Source of the DNA: Saprospiraceae bacterium
Lineage (GTDB): Bacteria; Bacteroidota; Bacteroidia; Chitinophagales; Saprospiraceae
Assembly: GCA_019187365.1 (NCBI GenBank)
Contig: JABARE010000002.1
Span: 124,001-188,000, forward strand
Length of the DNA stretch: 64,000 nt
Direction of reading: 5' to 3'
The position numbers and the translations under genes are program-made. The notes under the pieces are model-generated. The model was given only the letters and a program-made list of their open reading frames with translations, ran no database searches and had not been told where the DNA came from. This document shows positions 55,194 through 64,000 of the stretch, one piece after another. Each line of letters opens with the position of its first letter. Position 1 is the first letter of the stretch.

Positions 55194-57896
55194 ATGAAAT
55201 TATTGATCAAGGTAGCATCGGAGTTTAATGTCGGTCTTCAGACCGTGGTAGATGCCTTGAAGGGCAAGGGCTTCGATATAGAGGCTAAGCCCACGGCAAA
55301 GATCACGGACGAGATGCTAGAGGTATTGTTGAAGGAATTCCAGCGCGATATACAGGAAAAGGAACAAGCTGACCAGTTGCAAAAGCCGGTACCAGGTGTT
55401 GCGCCTAAAGAAAAGGAGAAGGAGAAGGAAAAACCAAAAGTGGCGGTCAACCTCTTTGGCGAAGCTCCCAATGTGGTCGAACAGCCGGTAAAGAAAGAAC
55501 CCGAGTTGGTGACATCTGCTGCCCCTCAGGAGAAATTGCCCGGACTCAAGGTGATCGACAAGATCCCTCTTGAAAGCAAGGAAGGCGCCAAAGGGAAGAA
55601 AAAGCCGAAGAAAGTTGCAGGGGAGGAAGAAGTTGAAAAGCCTGCAGCGATCGAGGTTGTAGAAGAAGTGATCGCAAAGGCGCCGGAGCAGGAATTGACC
55701 CGTATAGAAGCGCCAAAACTAACGGGAATCAAGCAGGTGGGCAAGATGGACCTGGAGACCCTCAAGAGAAGGGAGGAGTCAGGACGCAAACCCAAGCCCG
55801 CTGCAAAGGCAGGAACTCCGGGTGCCGCAGATCCTTCCAAACCGGCCGGCACAACCGACGACGCAGCTAAGAAGCGCAAACGCAAGCGCAAAAAGGTTAA
55901 CACCACCGAGTTCCAGCAGGATGACCGCGGGGCGCGCACAGGGCGGCGAACCGACGACGCACCCAAGGAGATCACCAGCAAAGAGATCGACGATCAGATC
56001 AAGCAGACGATGGCCCGGCTGCAGGGTACCAAAAGTAAACAGCGGCAGAAAGTGCGTCGCGACAAGCGCGAGGAGCGCAGGGAGCGCGAAGGAGAACGCG
56101 AAAGAAGCGAAAGCCTGGAGGCCATACAGCTCACCGAGTTTGTTACCGTGTCCGAGTTGGCAAATCTGATGGAAGTGCCGGTCACCGATATCATTATGAC
56201 CTGCATGAATATGGGCATCATCGTTTCGATCAACCAGCGGCTCGAATCGGATGTCATCGAGATCCTTGCAGAGGAATTCGACAAAAAAGTTGAATTCATT
56301 AGCGAAGAAGAGGAATTTACAGATGAGGACGAAGAGGTAGAAGACGATATTGCTGATCTCGTTGAGCGCGCACCCATCGTTACGGTCATGGGTCACGTTG
56401 ACCACGGGAAAACTTCGCTGTTAGACCATATCCGCAAAGCCAACGTTGCATCCGGTGAAGCAGGAGGCATTACACAGCACATTGGAGCCTACGAAGTATT
56501 TGTTGGGCCCGATCACCGGCCGATCACTTTTTTGGATACTCCGGGTCACGAAGCATTTACGGCCATGAGGGCACGGGGAGCAAAGGTGACGGATATAGCC
56601 GTGATCATCGTTGCTGCCGATGACCACGTCATGCCCCAAACCCGTGAGGCCATTTCGCATGCGCAGGCAGCGGGAGTGCCGATGGTGTTTGCCATTAACA
56701 AAGTAGACAAACCGGGTGCGGATCCGGAGCGCATTAAAAACGAACTGTCCCAGATGAACCTGCTCGTTGAGGAGTGGGGTGGAAAATTCCAGTCGCAGGA
56801 CATCTCAGCAAAATCCGGTCTGGGGATCGATTCCCTGCTGGAGAAAATCCTTCTTGAGGCGGATGTCCTCGGCCTGAAAGCAAACCCGAAGAGGCAGGCG
56901 ACCGGAACCGTCATTGAAGCATCGCTCGACAAAGGCCGGGGTTATCTGACCAAGCTTCTGGTGCAAAACGGAACGCTGAAGAACGGCGACATCCTGTTGG
57001 CAGGTGAATACGCAGGGAAGGTCAAGGCTATGTTCAACGAACGCGCTCAAAAAATCACAAAAGCACCGCCTTCCACTCCGGTATTGGTTCTTGGTTTGCA
57101 CGGAGCACCTACTGCAGGCGAGAAATTCAAGGTGATGGAAGATGAGAGCGAAGCACGGCTGATTGCAGGCCGCCGGGCCCAGATCAACCGCGAGCAGGCA
57201 AACCGTGCATCCAAGCGGATCTCGCTCGACGAGATCGGACGTCGTCTTGCACTCGGTAATTTCAAAGAGCTCAAACTCATCGTCAAAGGTGACGTCGACG
57301 GATCCGTCGAAGCCTTATCCGATGCACTCATCAAACTTTCGGTTGAAAAAATTCAAGTCGTTATCATCCACAAAGCGGTTGGACCCATTGCCGAATCCGA
57401 CGTATTGCTTGCGTCGGCATCCGACGCCATCGTCATCGGTTTCCAGGTAAGGCCGACCACCGGTGCGCGCAACCTCGCGGAAAAGGAAGGTGTTCAGGTC
57501 AAACTGTATTCCATCATTTACGAGGCCATCGACGAGATAAAGGCAGCGATGGAAGGCATGCTGGAACCCACCAAGGAGGAAAAGATCATTGGCCAGGCCG
57601 AAGTGCGGGAAGTTTATAAAATCACAAAAGTGGGGACGGTTGCAGGTTGCATGGTCACGGAGGGAAAGATCATGCGCAACAATCCGGTGCGCATCATCCG
57701 CGACGGCATCGTCGTTTATCCGAACCGCGAAGGTGCAACCGCCGAGATCGCCTCACTAAAGCGATTCAAGGATGACGCTAAGGAAGTGAAGGAAAACATG
57801 GAATGTGGTATTTCCATTAAGAATTTCAACGACCTCAAGGTGGGCGACGTGATCGAAGCATACGAGATCACCGAAGTGCGCCAGAAACTCGAGTAA
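55194..57896 (+). CDS. infB: Translation initiation factor IF-2
   Basis: The protein has 900 residues. An N-terminal IF2-N domain (about 1-52) is followed by a long charged, alanine- and lysine-rich linker (about 55-300), then a second IF2-N-like domain (about 315-375). The G domain starts near 395 with [16 protein letters not shown] and NKVDKPGAD. Domains II, III and IV follow to the end. It brings fMet-tRNA to the 30S subunit and joins the subunits. The first 50 residues resemble the start of the small fusion gene just upstream. Confidence 0.97.
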   Translation: MKLLIKVASEFNVGLQTVVDALKGKGFDIEAKPTAKITDEMLEVLLKEFQRDIQEKEQADQLQKPVPGVAPKEKEKEKEKPKVAVNLFGEAPNVVEQPVKKEPELVTSAAPQEKLPGLKVIDKIPLESKEGAKGKKKPKKVAGEEEVEKPAAIEVVEEVIAKAPEQELTRIEAPKLTGIKQVGKMDLETLKRREESGRKPKPAAKAGTPGAADPSKPAGTTDDAAKKRKRKRKKVNTTEFQQDDRGARTGRRTDDAPKEITSKEIDDQIKQTMARLQGTKSKQRQKVRRDKREERREREGERERSESLEAIQLTEFVTVSELANLMEVPVTDIIMTCMNMGIIVSINQRLESDVIEILAEEFDKKVEFISEEEEFTDEDEEVEDDIADLVERAPIVTVMGHVDHGKTSLLDHIRKANVASGEAGGITQHIGAYEVFVGPDHRPITFLDTPGHEAFTAMRARGAKVTDIAVIIVAADDHVMPQTREAISHAQAAGVPMVFAINKVDKPGADPERIKNELSQMNLLVEEWGGKFQSQDISAKSGLGIDSLLEKILLEADVLGLKANPKRQATGTVIEASLDKGRGYLTKLLVQNGTLKNGDILLAGEYAGKVKAMFNERAQKITKAPPSTPVLVLGLHGAPTAGEKFKVMEDESEARLIAGRRAQINREQANRASKRISLDEIGRRLALGNFKELKLIVKGDVDGSVEALSDALIKLSVEKIQVVIIHKAVGPIAESDVLLASASDAIVIGFQVRPTTGARNLAEKEGVQVKLYSIIYEAIDEIKAAMEGMLEPTKEEKIIGQAEVREVYKITKVGTVAGCMVTEGKIMRNNPVRIIRDGIVVYPNREGATAEIASLKRFKDDAKEVKENMECGISIKNFNDLKVGDVIEAYEITEVRQKLE

Positions 57897-58110
57897 GTCC
57901 CGCTCCGGCCAGTAGAGCTTACAAGATTACCATAAACCTTGGCCGGCATTCAGGTGTGCACGGACAGGAACGGGCAAGGCGTTCATCATCTCCCCTCAAT
58001 AAAGCTTTCTGCTGGTTCAATCAGGGATTTGGCGGGTTTGATCAGTGGTCCTCCGGATTGAGGATTTTTCAATATTTTTAGGGATCAATAACCCAAAAGA
58101 ACATTTACCC

Positions 58111-58476
58111 ATGATCAGATGGATGTTTTTATCCGGCATCATGCTGGCTGCCTGTACTCAAGAGCCCAGACCACACCACCTCGAGATCAGCGACGACAAG
58201 GTGGAAGTGATTTTTGGAAGAGATATGTCGGTGGCTTTGCTCGATTCCGTGCGCGCAGCGGTCGCGGCCAAAGGAGTGAGCCTCAGTTATCCAAGCTACG
58301 ACTATGACGGCGAACTGCTCACCCAATTGGAGATCCTCGTACAGCACGAAGGCCAGGTAGGGCAGGCGAAGACCCATTTTATTTATAAGGGACGGCCTTT
58401 TGGTTTCCGGATCAATTTCCGGGATGATGCCAAGGTCAGTCTGGAGATTGGCGACCTGAGTGATGGGTTTCCATGA
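58111..58476 (+). CDS. Small lipoprotein of unknown function
   Basis: The start is placed at ATG 58111 because it gives a lipobox (MFLSGIMLAAC, Cys14); the frame is open to 58045. The 121-residue product has about 105 mature residues, with KVEVIFGRDMSVALLDSVRAAVAAKGVSLSY followed by strands, vaguely like the domain found next to M56/BlaR1 peptidases in Bacteroidota. That resemblance is weak and no peptidase gene is adjacent. There are no catalytic motifs. It is a single gene between infB and a convergent methyltransferase gene. Confidence 0.7.
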   Translation: MIRWMFLSGIMLAACTQEPRPHHLEISDDKVEVIFGRDMSVALLDSVRAAVAAKGVSLSYPSYDYDGELLTQLEILVQHEGQVGQAKTHFIYKGRPFGFRINFRDDAKVSLEIGDLSDGFP

Positions 58477-58626
58477 ATTTGCCCGGAGGGCACCCTGTTC
58501 TCAGGGAGCTACAGCAAGGAGAAGTACATATTTTTCAACAGGGAAAAGGAAATGCACCCTCCCTGGCTTGTAAGCCAACAATGCAATCCCTGACTCCGGG
58601 ATTTAGACATGGAGTGGTTTGGACAG

Positions 58627-59661
58627 TCATTTGGTGCAACGGATCAGCGCAAATCCGGGGGCATTCAATTTTTGGAGCTTGGGATCCTTGAAGCCTGCAA
58701 TCCCACACCAGTTTTTCACCTCTTCAAAGCGGTAGGTGTTGCCATTTGCCTGATGGAACAGGTTGATGGCCATAAAAGAAGTCGTTGCCATGGAAAGCTG
58801 ACTCCTGCCTCCGACCCCTTTGATCTGGTCGAGTACGATGAGGTTCCCGCCGTCATTCAGAGACTGGTAAATTTTCCGGAACAAGGCGATGTTTTGTTCT
58901 TCCGTAAAGCCATGTATGATGTTAAACAAGAGCGCGCCATCCTGATTGGATGGCAATTTATCTGTGAGGAAATTACAGGGACTGAAAAAGACCCTCGAAG
59001 ACATGCCTTTCTCAACAATGCATTCATCTGCATACTTTTTTACGGGTTCCAGGTCGAGTATGTTTGCGCATAGATTTGGGTATTTTTCACAAAGGGCTAT
59101 GCTATAGAGTCCATGAGATCCACCCAGGTCGATTATGCTTTTAGCATGAACGGGAAGTTTGATTTTCGATGTAATCTCGCGGACATTGGTTTTTGCAATG
59201 TCGATCATTGCCCGGCTGAACAATTCCCATTCCCGGTCAGAAAAATGCTCTAAATTTATTTGCGCGGGCTTGCCGTAGCGTATGGTATCCTCGAGGTTGA
59301 CTGTAGCGTTTAGGGTCCAGTCTGAAAACTCAATAAAATGAACCATGCTTTGCGGTGAATTCCGGTTCAGCATCTTTTCGCCTCGTTTTGAAAAGCGATA
59401 TCCGGATCCGGCCTTCTCCGCGTAACCCAGTGCAGTAAGGCAGTCCAGTATTAACTCGGTTCCTTTTTCACTCACTCCTGCACCCCGTGCAATCTCGCTG
59501 GTGCTTTTTTCTTTTATGCTGAGCTGGTCGCTTATTTTCAATTTGACCGCAACGCCAAGACTTTTACCAAGAACCGGAATGCATCCTGCGTCGGCAAAAG
59601 GATGTGGAATGAGGTCATTGGAAAGCAGCAATTTTTCTATAAAACTGAACTGGTAGATCAT
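58627..59661 (-). CDS. SAM-dependent O-methyltransferase, Methyltransf_2 (hydroxyindole/COMT-like) family
   Basis: The protein has 344 residues. An N-terminal winged-helix dimerisation domain (about 15-100, TSEIARGAGVSEKGTELILDCLTALGY) is followed by the SAM domain with IIDLGGSHGLYSIALCEKYP (motif I), NILDLEP and LLFNIIHGFTEEQ. The family methylates phenolic or enolic hydroxyls of secondary metabolites, quinones or carotenoids (CrtF-like). No other biosynthetic gene is nearby, so the substrate is unknown. It is a lone gene on the minus strand. Confidence 0.87.
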   Translation of the reverse strand: MIYQFSFIEKLLLSNDLIPHPFADAGCIPVLGKSLGVAVKLKISDQLSIKEKSTSEIARGAGVSEKGTELILDCLTALGYAEKAGSGYRFSKRGEKMLNRNSPQSMVHFIEFSDWTLNATVNLEDTIRYGKPAQINLEHFSDREWELFSRAMIDIAKTNVREITSKIKLPVHAKSIIDLGGSHGLYSIALCEKYPNLCANILDLEPVKKYADECIVEKGMSSRVFFSPCNFLTDKLPSNQDGALLFNIIHGFTEEQNIALFRKIYQSLNDGGNLIVLDQIKGVGGRSQLSMATTSFMAINLFHQANGNTYRFEEVKNWCGIAGFKDPKLQKLNAPGFALIRCTK

Positions 59662-59834
59662 GAAATGAATCGATTCCTTTCAGCAAATATAACACGTTGA
59701 GATGGATCCACCTGAAGGAGTGAACTCCCAACTCAACGGTGTGTTCCGGTCTGGCGTTTAACCGTTGTTTGCTGTTGGCAACTTTTCGAATAGTGCTTAT
59801 TTCTGCTTGCGCTGCCGGAGTGTTTTCCGGGTGT

Positions 59835-60620
59835 TCACGATGTTTTCGTTAGGCGCCTCCACAGGTCGGGAAATGCTTCCGGAGGAATGGCCTCAGCACG
59901 CAGCTCGAAATAGGGATCTGCGAGCAGTCCGGGATCCCTCACATAGCTTTTTAGGTTATTCCGCAACGTTTTTCTTCGGTATTGAAACGCATGGCGAACG
60001 AGTTTTTGGATTCCTGTAAAACTCTGCGCATCCGGCCTGTCCTCCCGTCGAAGGAGGCAGAGCATCGAAGAATTGACTTTCGGTGGCGGGCGAAAGGCGG
60101 AAGGGTCGATGTCAAAGCATTTGCGCGGATGGTAAACCAATTGCGTCAGCACGCTGATGCCTCCGTATGCCCGGCTTCCGAATGGTGCGGTAATGCGTTG
60201 TGCAAGCTCCTGCTGGAAAAGACCGGCGAAAACAGGGATCCGGTCTGCGTGGTGCAGGGAATTCATCAAAATTTGAGACGAAATGTTGTAAGGAAAATTG
60301 CCGCAAAGAATGAAAGGCTCGCCGCCAAAAAGTTTTGTAAAATCAATGCGCAGCACATCGGCGGATATGAGCTGATCCGGCTGCAATATGCCCGAATCCA
60401 GAAGGTATTGCTGCATTTCCCAATCGGCCTCCACGGCCAAAAAATGCTTGTTCTTGAGGAGGAGGTGTTGGGTGAGGGCGCCCATCCCCGGGCCTACTTC
60501 GAGTAGGTTTGGCACGTCGTGGTCGGCGGCGACGTCGGCAATGCGCTGCAGGAGACCCGCACGGGTAAGTAAGTGCTGTCCAAATGATTTTTTAAGCGAG
60601 GGTTTGTTGTATTCCTTCAT
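59835..60620 (-). CDS. ksgA: 16S rRNA (adenine(1518)-N6/adenine(1519)-N6)-dimethyltransferase
   Basis: The product has 261 residues from ATG 60620; the frame is open to 60668, but the usual N-terminus begins close to KPSLKKSFGQHLL. It has SAM motif LLEVGPGMGALT and catalytic motif NFPYNIS (NxxY), with the C-terminal helical domain PKVNSSMLCL. It dimethylates two adenines in helix 45 of 16S rRNA late in 30S assembly. It follows the alpha/beta hydrolase gene by 84 bases on the same strand. Confidence 0.96.
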   Translation of the reverse strand: MKEYNKPSLKKSFGQHLLTRAGLLQRIADVAADHDVPNLLEVGPGMGALTQHLLLKNKHFLAVEADWEMQQYLLDSGILQPDQLISADVLRIDFTKLFGGEPFILCGNFPYNISSQILMNSLHHADRIPVFAGLFQQELAQRITAPFGSRAYGGISVLTQLVYHPRKCFDIDPSAFRPPPKVNSSMLCLLRREDRPDAQSFTGIQKLVRHAFQYRRKTLRNNLKSYVRDPGLLADPYFELRAEAIPPEAFPDLWRRLTKTS

Positions 60621-60704
60621 CTGTTTTCGAGTGTGCAATCGATATTTATTCCAGGTGTCTGAAAACAAACTCCTTTAGAGAAAGGTCCGGAGAACAAGGG
60701 ATCA

Positions 60705-61481
60705 TCATCTGAAGAACGATCTCACCATTTCGAGCAGTTTCTTCGGTTGGTCGGCATGAATCCAGTGCCCTGCACCTTCAATGGTGTTGAACCGGGCAGC
60801 CGGAAAAATTGCTTTCAGCGAAGCCACGTCCTCCGGACCCAGATAATTGGACAAGCTTCCGCGGACGAAGCAAATATCGTTCGCCATGGGATGATGGATG
60901 TGCACTCCGCCGGCAATGCGTTCGTAATTGTTGAACAGGGCATCGAGGTTGAGCTTCCATGCGAAGCGACCGCCCGGTTCGCGGTCCACGTTTTTGAGCA
61001 GAAATCTCCGGATGGCGGGGTCAGGAATGGATTTTGCCAAACCGGAGTCGATGTCGCCTCGCGTTTCCATTTCTTCCAGCTTGAGCCCGCGCATGGCTTC
61101 GAGCAGGGGCAGGTGAACGGGTGGGTAAGTCCGGTTGGCGATGTCCAGGACCATGGTGCGGCTTACGGCATTATCGTTATGGATCAGGAGTTCCATGGCG
61201 ACTTTACCTCCCATGCTGTGACCGATGATTCCCCAAGGGGCAACGCCCAAGGTTGCGATCAGATCGCTTACGTCATCAGCCATCAGAGGATAACTGATGT
61301 CCGGATGATGGAATGACTTGCCGTGATTGCGCAAATCAGGGGTCACGACGGTAAATTCACCTGCGAGATCGCGGGCAAACGATTGCCAGTTGTCCAGGCT
61401 GCCAAAGAGGCCGTGAAGGATCAACAGCGGAGGTCCGCTGCCCTGTTGTTTGTAGTAAAGTTTGTTTCTGCTGCCGAGCAT
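60705..61481 (-). CDS. Alpha/beta hydrolase (YbfF-like esterase)
   Basis: The protein has 258 residues. It shows LILHGLFGSLDNW (oxyanion hole), the nucleophile elbow GHSMGG, and GAGHWIHAD, giving the catalytic histidine. DLRNHGKS is typical of the YbfF group of acyl-CoA/ester hydrolases. The natural substrate is unknown. Its ATG at 61481 is only 23 bases from the divergent uvrB ATG, so the two promoters must overlap the opposite gene. Confidence 0.9.
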   Translation of the reverse strand: MLGSRNKLYYKQQGSGPPLLILHGLFGSLDNWQSFARDLAGEFTVVTPDLRNHGKSFHHPDISYPLMADDVSDLIATLGVAPWGIIGHSMGGKVAMELLIHNDNAVSRTMVLDIANRTYPPVHLPLLEAMRGLKLEEMETRGDIDSGLAKSIPDPAIRRFLLKNVDREPGGRFAWKLNLDALFNNYERIAGGVHIHHPMANDICFVRGSLSNYLGPEDVASLKAIFPAARFNTIEGAGHWIHADQPKKLLEMVRSFFR

Positions 61482-61490
61482 CCCTTTGGT

Positions 61491-61498
61491 TAACTTTG
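61491..61498 (+). promoter_or_regulatory. Promoter -7 element TAACTTTG for uvrB
   Basis: The element ends six bases before the uvrB ATG at 61505, in the 23-base gap to the divergent hydrolase gene. It implies a leaderless or nearly leaderless uvrB mRNA. Confidence 0.6.
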
Positions 61499-61504
61499 CC
61501 GTTT

Positions 61505-63526
61505 ATGGCTTTTAAACTGACATCAGCCTATCAGCCGACGGGTGACCAGCCGCAGGCCATTCAACAGCTCACCGATGGAGTTAACAGCGGCGAGCGCTTC
61601 CAGGTTTTGCTCGGGGTCACAGGATCCGGTAAAACCTTCACCATGGCCAACGTCGTCTCCAGGATCAACAGGCCTACCCTGGTCATGACGCACAACAAAA
61701 CGTTGACGGCACAATTGTACGGCGAGTTCTGCGAATTTTTTCCGGACAATGCCGTGGAGTACTTCGTCTCCTATTACGATTACTACCAGCCCGAAGCCTA
61801 CCTCTCTGTAACCGACACCTACATCGAGAAAGACCTCCAGATCAACGAGGAGGTTGACAAACTTCGCCTCAAGGCCACTTCGTCGCTGCTCTCGGGCAGA
61901 CGCGACATCATCATGGTCGCCACGGTGTCCTGTATATTTGGTATGGGGAATCCGGAGGATTACAAGTCGGGAATCATCCGGTTGCAAAGGGGACAGGTGC
62001 TATCACGCAATGCGTTGTTGTATCAATTGGTCGACAGCCTCTACAGTCGCACCGAAACATCCTTGGAACGCGGTGAGTTCAGGGTGCGCGGAGACACCGT
62101 CGACGTGTATTTACCTTACGCCGATTACGGTTACCGGATCCATTTTTTCGGTGACGAGATTGAGCAGATCGACCAAATCGAACTGAGCAGCGGGAAACGC
62201 ATCATGAGCATGGATTTCGCTGCCATATTCCCGGCCAATCTTTACGTGGCTCCCAAAGACCGGCTTAAACTCATCATCCGGTCGATTGAAGACGAACTCG
62301 AATTGCAGCGAAAGTACTTTGAGACGGAACAGAGATACCTGGAAGCCCGCAGAATTGTCGAGCGCACCCAGTTTGACCTCGAAATGATGCGCGAACTCGG
62401 ATATTGCAGCGGCATTGAGAATTACTCGCGCTTCTTTGACGGGCGCCGGCCAGGAACCAGGCCATTTTGCCTGCTGGATTATTTCCCCGACGATTTTTTG
62501 CTGATCATTGACGAATCACACGTCACCATTCCCCAGATCCGCGGCATGTGGGGCGGCGACCGCGCAAGGAAGCAAAACCTCGTCAATTTTGGATTCCGGC
62601 TGCCCTCCGCGCTCGACAACCGGCCGCTGAATTTTGACGAGTTTGAATCGATGATCCACCAGGTCGTCTTTGTAAGTGCGACGCCGGGCGATTACGAGCT
62701 GGCCAAAACGGAGGGACTTTTCGTCGAACAGGTCGTGCGACCCACCGGCTTGCTGGATCCGCCCATCGACGTGCGTCCCTCACTGCACCAGATCGATGAC
62801 CTGCTCGAGGAAATCAGGAAGAGAAAATTGGTTGGAGAACGCGTGCTGGTGACGACGCTCACCAAGCGGATGGCCGAAGAGCTCAGCAAGTATCTTCAGG
62901 GTATGCAGATCCTGTGCCGTTACATTCATGCCGAGGTGGATACGATGGAACGCGTAGAGATCCTACGGGATTTGCGGACAGGCGAATTTGACGTACTCAT
63001 CGGCGTCAATTTACTGCGCGAGGGCCTCGATTTGCCTGAAGTTTCACTGGTGGCCATTCTCGATGCCGACAAGGAAGGGTTTTTGAGAAACGACCGTTCG
63101 TTAACCCAGACTGCGGGTCGAGCAGCACGCAACGCCAACGGACTCGTCATTTTTTATGCCGACAAGATGACACAATCCATGCAACGGACCATCGACGAGA
63201 CGATGCGCCGCCGGAGCAAGCAGATCGCTTACAACGAAGAGCATGGCATCATACCGCGCACCCTGAGCAAAACGCGCGAAGAGATCCTGCAAAAGCATTC
63301 CATTCTGGACATGCGTGGAAAGGAATCCCGTCCCTACGTCGAAAAACAAACGCCCAGCCTGGCTGCAGATCCCCTGATTGCCTACCTGGGTCGCGAACAA
63401 CTTGAAGCGCTCATTGCAGAAACGGAAAAAAAGATGCGAGCTGCCGCCAAAGAGCTCGATTTTATTCAGGCTGCAGTGCATCGCGATGAAATGAACGCAC
63501 TGAAGAAGCGATTGAAAGAGGTATAG
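61505..63526 (+). CDS. uvrB: Excinuclease ABC subunit B
   Basis: The product has 673 residues from ATG 61505; a TTG at 61496 would lie inside the promoter element. It shows the UvrB features: Walker A GVTGSGKTFTMANV, the beta-hairpin YYDYYQPEAY that probes DNA, helicase motifs DESHVTIPQ and GVNLLREGLDLPEV, QTAGRAARN, and a C-terminal UvrC-binding coiled coil (about 630-670, LIAETEKKMRAAAKELDFIQAA). It verifies lesions found by UvrA and positions UvrC. Confidence 0.97.
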   Translation: MAFKLTSAYQPTGDQPQAIQQLTDGVNSGERFQVLLGVTGSGKTFTMANVVSRINRPTLVMTHNKTLTAQLYGEFCEFFPDNAVEYFVSYYDYYQPEAYLSVTDTYIEKDLQINEEVDKLRLKATSSLLSGRRDIIMVATVSCIFGMGNPEDYKSGIIRLQRGQVLSRNALLYQLVDSLYSRTETSLERGEFRVRGDTVDVYLPYADYGYRIHFFGDEIEQIDQIELSSGKRIMSMDFAAIFPANLYVAPKDRLKLIIRSIEDELELQRKYFETEQRYLEARRIVERTQFDLEMMRELGYCSGIENYSRFFDGRRPGTRPFCLLDYFPDDFLLIIDESHVTIPQIRGMWGGDRARKQNLVNFGFRLPSALDNRPLNFDEFESMIHQVVFVSATPGDYELAKTEGLFVEQVVRPTGLLDPPIDVRPSLHQIDDLLEEIRKRKLVGERVLVTTLTKRMAEELSKYLQGMQILCRYIHAEVDTMERVEILRDLRTGEFDVLIGVNLLREGLDLPEVSLVAILDADKEGFLRNDRSLTQTAGRAARNANGLVIFYADKMTQSMQRTIDETMRRRSKQIAYNEEHGIIPRTLSKTREEILQKHSILDMRGKESRPYVEKQTPSLAADPLIAYLGREQLEALIAETEKKMRAAAKELDFIQAAVHRDEMNALKKRLKEV

Positions 63527-63562
63527 AGCCTTCCGGCAAATGCGACGGGTGGTCCGGATGCG

Positions 63563-64000
63563 TTAGAAGTCACCCAGCGTTTCCTCGAGCTGGGCAAGCG
63601 CTGCGGTACATTGCTCGTCGTTTGGGGCAACGCCGTGCCAATGGTGTTTGCCCACCATAAAATCGACGCCGAAACCCATTTCTGTCTTCATGAGGATGAC
63701 TACCGGTTTGCCTTTGCCGCTGGCGCTCTGCGCCCGCTGAAGCCCGGAGACGACGTCTTCCATCACGTTGCCGTCCATTTGGAGAACCTCCCATCCAAAA
63801 CTTCGCCATTTGGCATCGAGTTCGCCCAGATGCATTACTTCGCGGGTGGGACCGTCGATCTGTTTCCCGTTCCAGTCGACGGTGGCGATGAGCCTGTCGG
63901 CACCGAAATGTGCTGCAGCCATAGCGGCCTCCCAGATCTGCCCTTCCTGCAATTCACCGTCGCCCATCAGGACGTAAACGAAATGGTCGTCGCCATCGAG
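63563..64000 (-). CDS. tktA: Transketolase, N-terminal half (5' end beyond the window)
   Basis: The visible 145 codons end at a stop at 63563; the frame runs open past base 64000, so the start is missing. The thiamine-diphosphate motif GDGELQEG begins near base 63966, followed about 25 residues later by the WNGK element, and by HHWHGVAPND near the end. This is the N-terminal subunit of split transketolase. Its partner half is at 45065-46012 on the other strand, an unusual separation because the two halves are normally adjacent. Confidence 0.9.
   Translation of the reverse strand, partial: LDGDDHFVYVLMGDGELQEGQIWEAAMAAAHFGADRLIATVDWNGKQIDGPTREVMHLGELDAKWRSFGWEVLQMDGNVMEDVVSGLQRAQSASGKGKPVVILMKTEMGFGVDFMVGKHHWHGVAPNDEQCTAALAQLEETLGDF

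Overview
The window looks like a chromosomal segment of a Bacteroidota bacterium, probably of the Saprospiria type (tentative). The evidence: four large secreted proteins have type IX secretion (T9SS) C-terminal sorting domains; PorQ and a PorE-like protein are encoded; a LytS/LytTR pair with a Y_Y_Y sensor domain is present; menaquinone is made through futalosine (MqnC); and many genes are preceded by the Bacteroidota -7 element TAnnTTTG. No rRNA, tRNA, CRISPR array, intact insertion sequence or phage gene was found.

Layout. 1-1896: end of a sensor kinase and its LytTR regulator. 1966-4701: two secreted T9SS cargo proteins. 4959-5145: a small MITE-like inverted-repeat element. 5283-11346: a six-gene operon for a modified surface sugar (epimerase, aminotransferase, asparagine-synthase-type amidotransferase, acyltransferase, methyltransferase, membrane protein). 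11443-19743: one 8.3 kb gene for a giant repeat-rich T9SS surface protein. 20013-26056: a leftward run of rfbA, an Hpt protein, a small unknown, rlmD, a PorE-like OmpA protein and a TPR protein. 26443-34003: radical SAM/SPASM protein, pth, a cysteine-rich lipoprotein, a PpiD-like foldase, a YwqK-like lipoprotein and porQ. 34118-42279: phoH, a monooxygenase-fold protein, then an anaerobic/nitrosative module of qNor nitric oxide reductase, an Rrf2 (NsrR-like) repressor, and class III ribonucleotide reductase with its activase. 42406-47931: a baeRF7 protein, a cation/proton antiporter, the C-terminal half of transketolase and a four-CHRD T9SS protein. 47939-58476: uvrA, purine nucleoside phosphorylase, mqnC, and the rimP-nusA-infB operon with an extra gene inside it. 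58627-64000: a methyltransferase, ksgA, an alpha/beta hydrolase, uvrB, and the N-terminal half of transketolase, cut by the window edge.

Most notable observations. (1) Between nusA and infB lies a 121-codon gene that fuses a copy of the IF-2 N-terminal domain to a copy of the NusA C-terminal helix-hairpin-helix region, the product expected at the joint of an old tandem duplication. (2) The 702-residue NrdD lacks its glycyl-radical domain; a separate 56-codon ORF two bases downstream carries it. (3) The 9-mer TATTTGAGA occurs in the control regions of norB, the Rrf2 gene and nrdD, twice inside inverted repeats on the -7 element, which suggests one small regulon. (4) A terminator-like hairpin sits between the rimP promoter and the rimP start, a candidate attenuator. 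(5) An over-represented palindromic motif built on AACGTTCGTT includes a perfect 20-bp inverted pair bracketing the giant gene plus rfbA. (6) uvrA, uvrB and the transketolase C-half gene appear to have almost no 5' leader.
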